Source: Kitasatospora aureofaciens
Lineage (GTDB): Bacteria > Actinomycetota > Actinomycetes > Streptomycetales > Streptomycetaceae
Length of the DNA stretch: 64,000 nt
Assembly (NCBI GenBank): GCA_000720845.1
Contig: JODU01000001.1
Span: 372,001 to 436,000, forward strand
Direction of reading: 5' to 3'
The position numbers and the translations under genes were made by a program. Positions 62,177-64,000 of the stretch are shown in pieces. A model generated the notes under the pieces. The model worked only from the letters and a program-made list of their open reading frames with translations. It was not told the DNA's origin and ran no database searches. Positions within the stretch are counted from its first letter, which is position 1, and every line of letters begins with the position of its first letter.

Positions 62177-62773
62177 ATGGCAGGCGAGACCGTCATCACG
62201 GTCGTCGGCAATCTTGTCGACGACCCCGAGCTGCGCTTCACCCCGTCCGGTGCGGCCGTCGCGAAGTTCCGCGTCGCGTCGACCCCCCGCACCTTCGACC
62301 GCCAGACGAACGAGTGGAAGGACGGCGAAAGCCTCTTCCTCACCTGCTCGGTCTGGCGCCAGGCGGCGGAGAACGTCGCCGAGTCGCTCCAGCGAGGCAT
62401 GCGCGTCATCGTGCAGGGCCGGCTGAAGCAGCGGTCCTACGAGGACCGTGAGGGCGTCAAGCGCACGGTCTACGAGCTGGACGTCGACGAGGTCGGTGCC
62501 AGCCTGCGCAACGCCACGGCCAAGGTCACCAAGACCTCGGGCCAGGGCCGCGGAGGCCAGGGCGGTTACGGCGGCGGTGGCGGCCAGGGTGGCGGCGGCT
62601 GGGGCGGCGGCCCCGGTGGCGGCCAGCAGGGCGGCGGTGCTCCGGCCGACGACCCCTGGGCGACCGGCGGTGCTCCCGCCGGTGGCCAGCAGGGCGGTGG
62701 CGGCCAGGGTGGCGGCGGCTGGGGCGGCGGCTCCGGCGGCGGTGGCGGCTACTCGGACGAGCCCCCCTTCTAG
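62177..62773 (+). CDS. ssb: Single-stranded DNA-binding protein
   Basis: A 198-residue SSB. The OB fold is in the first 115 residues (ETVITVVGNLVDDPELRFTP ... FLTCSVWRQAAENVAESLQRG ... VIVQGRLKQRSYEDREG), then a Gly/Gln/Trp-rich linker of about 70 residues and the acidic tip SDEPPF that binds partner proteins. GAGAGG before ATG 62177. Confidence 0.98.
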   Translation: MAGETVITVVGNLVDDPELRFTPSGAAVAKFRVASTPRTFDRQTNEWKDGESLFLTCSVWRQAAENVAESLQRGMRVIVQGRLKQRSYEDREGVKRTVYELDVDEVGASLRNATAKVTKTSGQGRGGQGGYGGGGGQGGGGWGGGPGGGQQGGGAPADDPWATGGAPAGGQQGGGGQGGGGWGGGSGGGGGYSDEPPF

Positions 62774-62815
62774 GCGGGCTCTACCCACACTTCTTGATCA
62801 CACAGGAGAAACATC

Positions 62816-63052
62816 ATGGCTAAGCCGCCTGTGCGCAAGCCGAAGAAGAAGGTCTGCGCGTTCTGCAAGGACAAGGTCACGTACGTGGACTACAAGGACA
62901 CGAACATGCTGCGGAAGTTCATTTCCGACCGCGGCAAGATCCGTGCCCGCCGCGTGACCGGCAACTGCACCCAGCACCAGCGTGACGTCGCCACGGCTGT
63001 GAAGAACAGCCGTGAGATGGCGCTGCTGCCCTACACCTCCACCGCGCGATAA
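62816..63052 (+). CDS. rpsR: 30S ribosomal protein S18 (zinc-binding form)
   Basis: A 78-residue S18 with CAFC near the N-terminus and NCTQHQ, the zinc-binding (C+) type. Streptomyces often keeps a zinc-free paralogue under Zur control elsewhere. AGGAGAAA before ATG 62816. Confidence 0.98.
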   Translation: MAKPPVRKPKKKVCAFCKDKVTYVDYKDTNMLRKFISDRGKIRARRVTGNCTQHQRDVATAVKNSREMALLPYTSTAR

Positions 63053-63070
63053 GGGAAGGGTGACCGAAAC

Positions 63071-63517
63071 ATGAAGATCATCCTCACCCACGAGGTCACC
63101 GGCCTCGGTGCCGCGGGCGACGTCGTCGACGTCAAGGACGGTTACGCTCGCAACTACCTGATCCCGCGGAAGTTCGCGATCCGCTGGACCAAGGGTGGCG
63201 AGAAGGACGTCGAGCAGATCCGTCGTGCTCGCAAGATCCACGAGATCCAGACCATCGAGCAGGCCAACCAGGTGAAGGCCCAGCTCGAGGGTGTGAAGGT
63301 CCGTCTGGCCGTCCGCTCCGGCGACGCCGGTCGTCTCTTCGGTTCCGTCACCCCGGCCGACGTCGCTTCGGCGATCAAGGCCGCCGGTGGTCCCGAGGTC
63401 GACAAGCGCCGCATCGAGCTGGGCTCGCCGATCAAGACCCTGGGCGCCCACGAGACGTCCGTGCGTCTGCACCCCGAGGTTGACGCCAAGGTCAGCATCG
63501 AGGTCGTCGCTGCCTGA
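63071..63517 (+). CDS. rplI: 50S ribosomal protein L9
   Basis: A 148-residue L9: N-terminal MKIILTHEVTGLGAAGDVVDVKDGYARNYLIPRKFA (shown in part as KIILTHEVTGLGAAGD), long helix, and C-terminal RNA-binding domain. Follows rpsR by 18 nt. Confidence 0.98.
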   Translation: MKIILTHEVTGLGAAGDVVDVKDGYARNYLIPRKFAIRWTKGGEKDVEQIRRARKIHEIQTIEQANQVKAQLEGVKVRLAVRSGDAGRLFGSVTPADVASAIKAAGGPEVDKRRIELGSPIKTLGAHETSVRLHPEVDAKVSIEVVAA

Positions 63518-63540
63518 GCACTGCTCTCGCTGAGACGATG

Positions 63541-63579
63541 AGAGGGGCCGCATCTCCCGACGGGAGATGCGGCCCCTCT
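63541..63579 (+). terminator. Strong terminator after rplI
   Basis: A perfect 18-bp stem (63541-63558 with 63562-63579) with 3-nt loop GAC, followed by TTCGTT. The stop codon of rplI is 24 bp before. Confidence 0.9.
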
Positions 63580-63601
63580 TCGTTACCGTCTGCGCAGCCG
63601 T

Positions 63602-63615
63602 GTTTCACGTGGAAC
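63602..63615. other. parS-like site 9 (one mismatch)
   Basis: GTTTCACGTGGAAC differs from the consensus at one base in the right half (A to G). Confidence 0.75.
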
Positions 63616-63641
63616 GTCGTACGTCACCGTTCACCTTCACC

Positions 63642-63655
63642 GTTTCACGTGAAAC
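63642..63655. other. parS centromere site 10
   Basis: Perfect 14-bp parS, 40 bp from site 9 and 2 bp beyond the MATE gene end. Confidence 0.95.
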
Positions 63656-63657
63656 GG

Positions 63658-64000
63658 TCAGCGCGTCGCGCCCGTGACGATCCAGCGGCCCGATCGGGTA
63701 CGCGGCCAGAGCGTCACCAGTCGCATCGTCATCATCAGCGTCATGGATGCCCACAGGGCGGTGAGCCCACCGCCGAGCGTCGGGACGAGGAGCGCCACGG
63801 GAGTGAAGACCACCAAGGTCAGCAGCATGGCCCAGGCAAGGTAGGGGCCGTCACCCGCACCCATGAGGACACCGTCCAGGACGTAGACCACGCCGCAGAT
63901 CGGCTGTGCGACGGCCACGATCACCAGGGCGGGCAGCGCGGCGTCCTTGACCATGGAGTCGCCGGTGAACAGGGGCAGGAACACCGGACGGGACAGCACC
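63658..64000 (-). CDS. MATE-family efflux transporter, C-terminal part (truncated by window)
   Basis: The frame runs off the window at 64000, so the N-terminus is missing. The visible 114 residues have helices LPALVIVAVAQPICGVVYVLDGVLMGAGDG, LAWAMLLTLVVFTPVALLV and LTALWASMTLMMTMRLVTLW (given as separate helices), with the family-typical VLDGVLMGAGD. It matches the DinF/NorM type; S. coelicolor SCO3910 (DinF) is in the same place. Substrate unknown. Confidence 0.85.
   Translation of the reverse strand, partial: VLSRPVFLPLFTGDSMVKDAALPALVIVAVAQPICGVVYVLDGVLMGAGDGPYLAWAMLLTLVVFTPVALLVPTLGGGLTALWASMTLMMTMRLVTLWPRTRSGRWIVTGATR

Overview
The window is a roughly 70% G+C Streptomyces chromosome segment spanning the replication origin. 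The gene order gyrA-gyrB-DUF721-recF-gnd-dnaN-[oriC]-dnaA-rpmH-rnpA-yidD-yidC-khpB-rsmG-parA-parB, the many DnaA boxes between dnaN and dnaA, ten parS-type sites and the trxA-trxB-(anti-sigma)-sigM-murJ cluster all match the Streptomyces oriC neighbourhood. All assignments come from reading the sequence and from recalled family knowledge; no database search was run.

Layout. (1) 1-8.3 kb: accessory or variable chromosome with the end of a GntR/UTRA regulator, a family-2 glycosyltransferase, an FkbM methyltransferase, a 3Fe-4S ferredoxin, a small membrane-anchored protein and a 1526-residue nSTAND NTPase carrying 14 WD40-type repeats, closed by a strong terminator. (2) 8.39-18.40 kb: an integrated pSAM2-type actinomycete integrative and conjugative element (AICE). 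It sits in the 3' part of a tRNA-Ile(GAT) gene and is bounded by a 54-bp direct repeat. It carries an XRE-ImmA/IrrE protein with a coupled partner, a large nested inverted repeat in otherwise empty DNA, a GntR regulator coupled to a YdcF-like protein, a promoter with three palindromic operators, an OB-fold-like protein, an FtsK/TraSA translocase, small transfer proteins, a RepSA-type initiator, an excisionase and a tyrosine integrase. (3) 18.36-29.3 kb: tRNA-Ile, DUF3566 protein, gyrA, gyrB, DUF721 protein, recF, gnd and dnaN, all on the minus strand and so co-oriented with the leftward fork. (4) 28.37-29.31 kb: oriC. (5) 29.3-38.6 kb: dnaA, then the plus-strand rpmH-rnpA-yidD-yidC-khpB-rsmG and parA-parB runs, then a GNAT protein. 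(6) 38.7-48.6 kb, minus strand: trxA, trxB (behind a textbook SigR promoter), anti-sigma factor, sigM, a pseudokinase-like protein, murJ and a DUF6049 protein, parallel to the mycobacterial Rv3909-Rv3914 cluster. (7) 48.8-64 kb: CCA-adding enzyme, LppU/SCO3897-type protein, MFS transporter, inositol-phosphate synthase under a PadR regulator with a palindromic operator, a class A PBP, a GT87 glycosyltransferase, an alanine-racemase-fold protein, FemX, rpsF-ssb-rpsR-rplI, and the end of a MATE transporter.

The chromosomal half handles replication initiation, origin segregation (ParA/ParB/parS), ribosome and membrane-protein biogenesis, and peptidoglycan precursor export, modification and polymerisation. 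The most unusual signals are the nested inverted repeat at 10379-10530 in the AICE, the XRE-ImmA two-gene unit with a probable leaderless promoter, a parS site at the exact centre of a 42-bp terminator palindrome at 50261-50302, DnaA boxes just upstream of parA, and the collagen-like insert inside the nSTAND NTPase.
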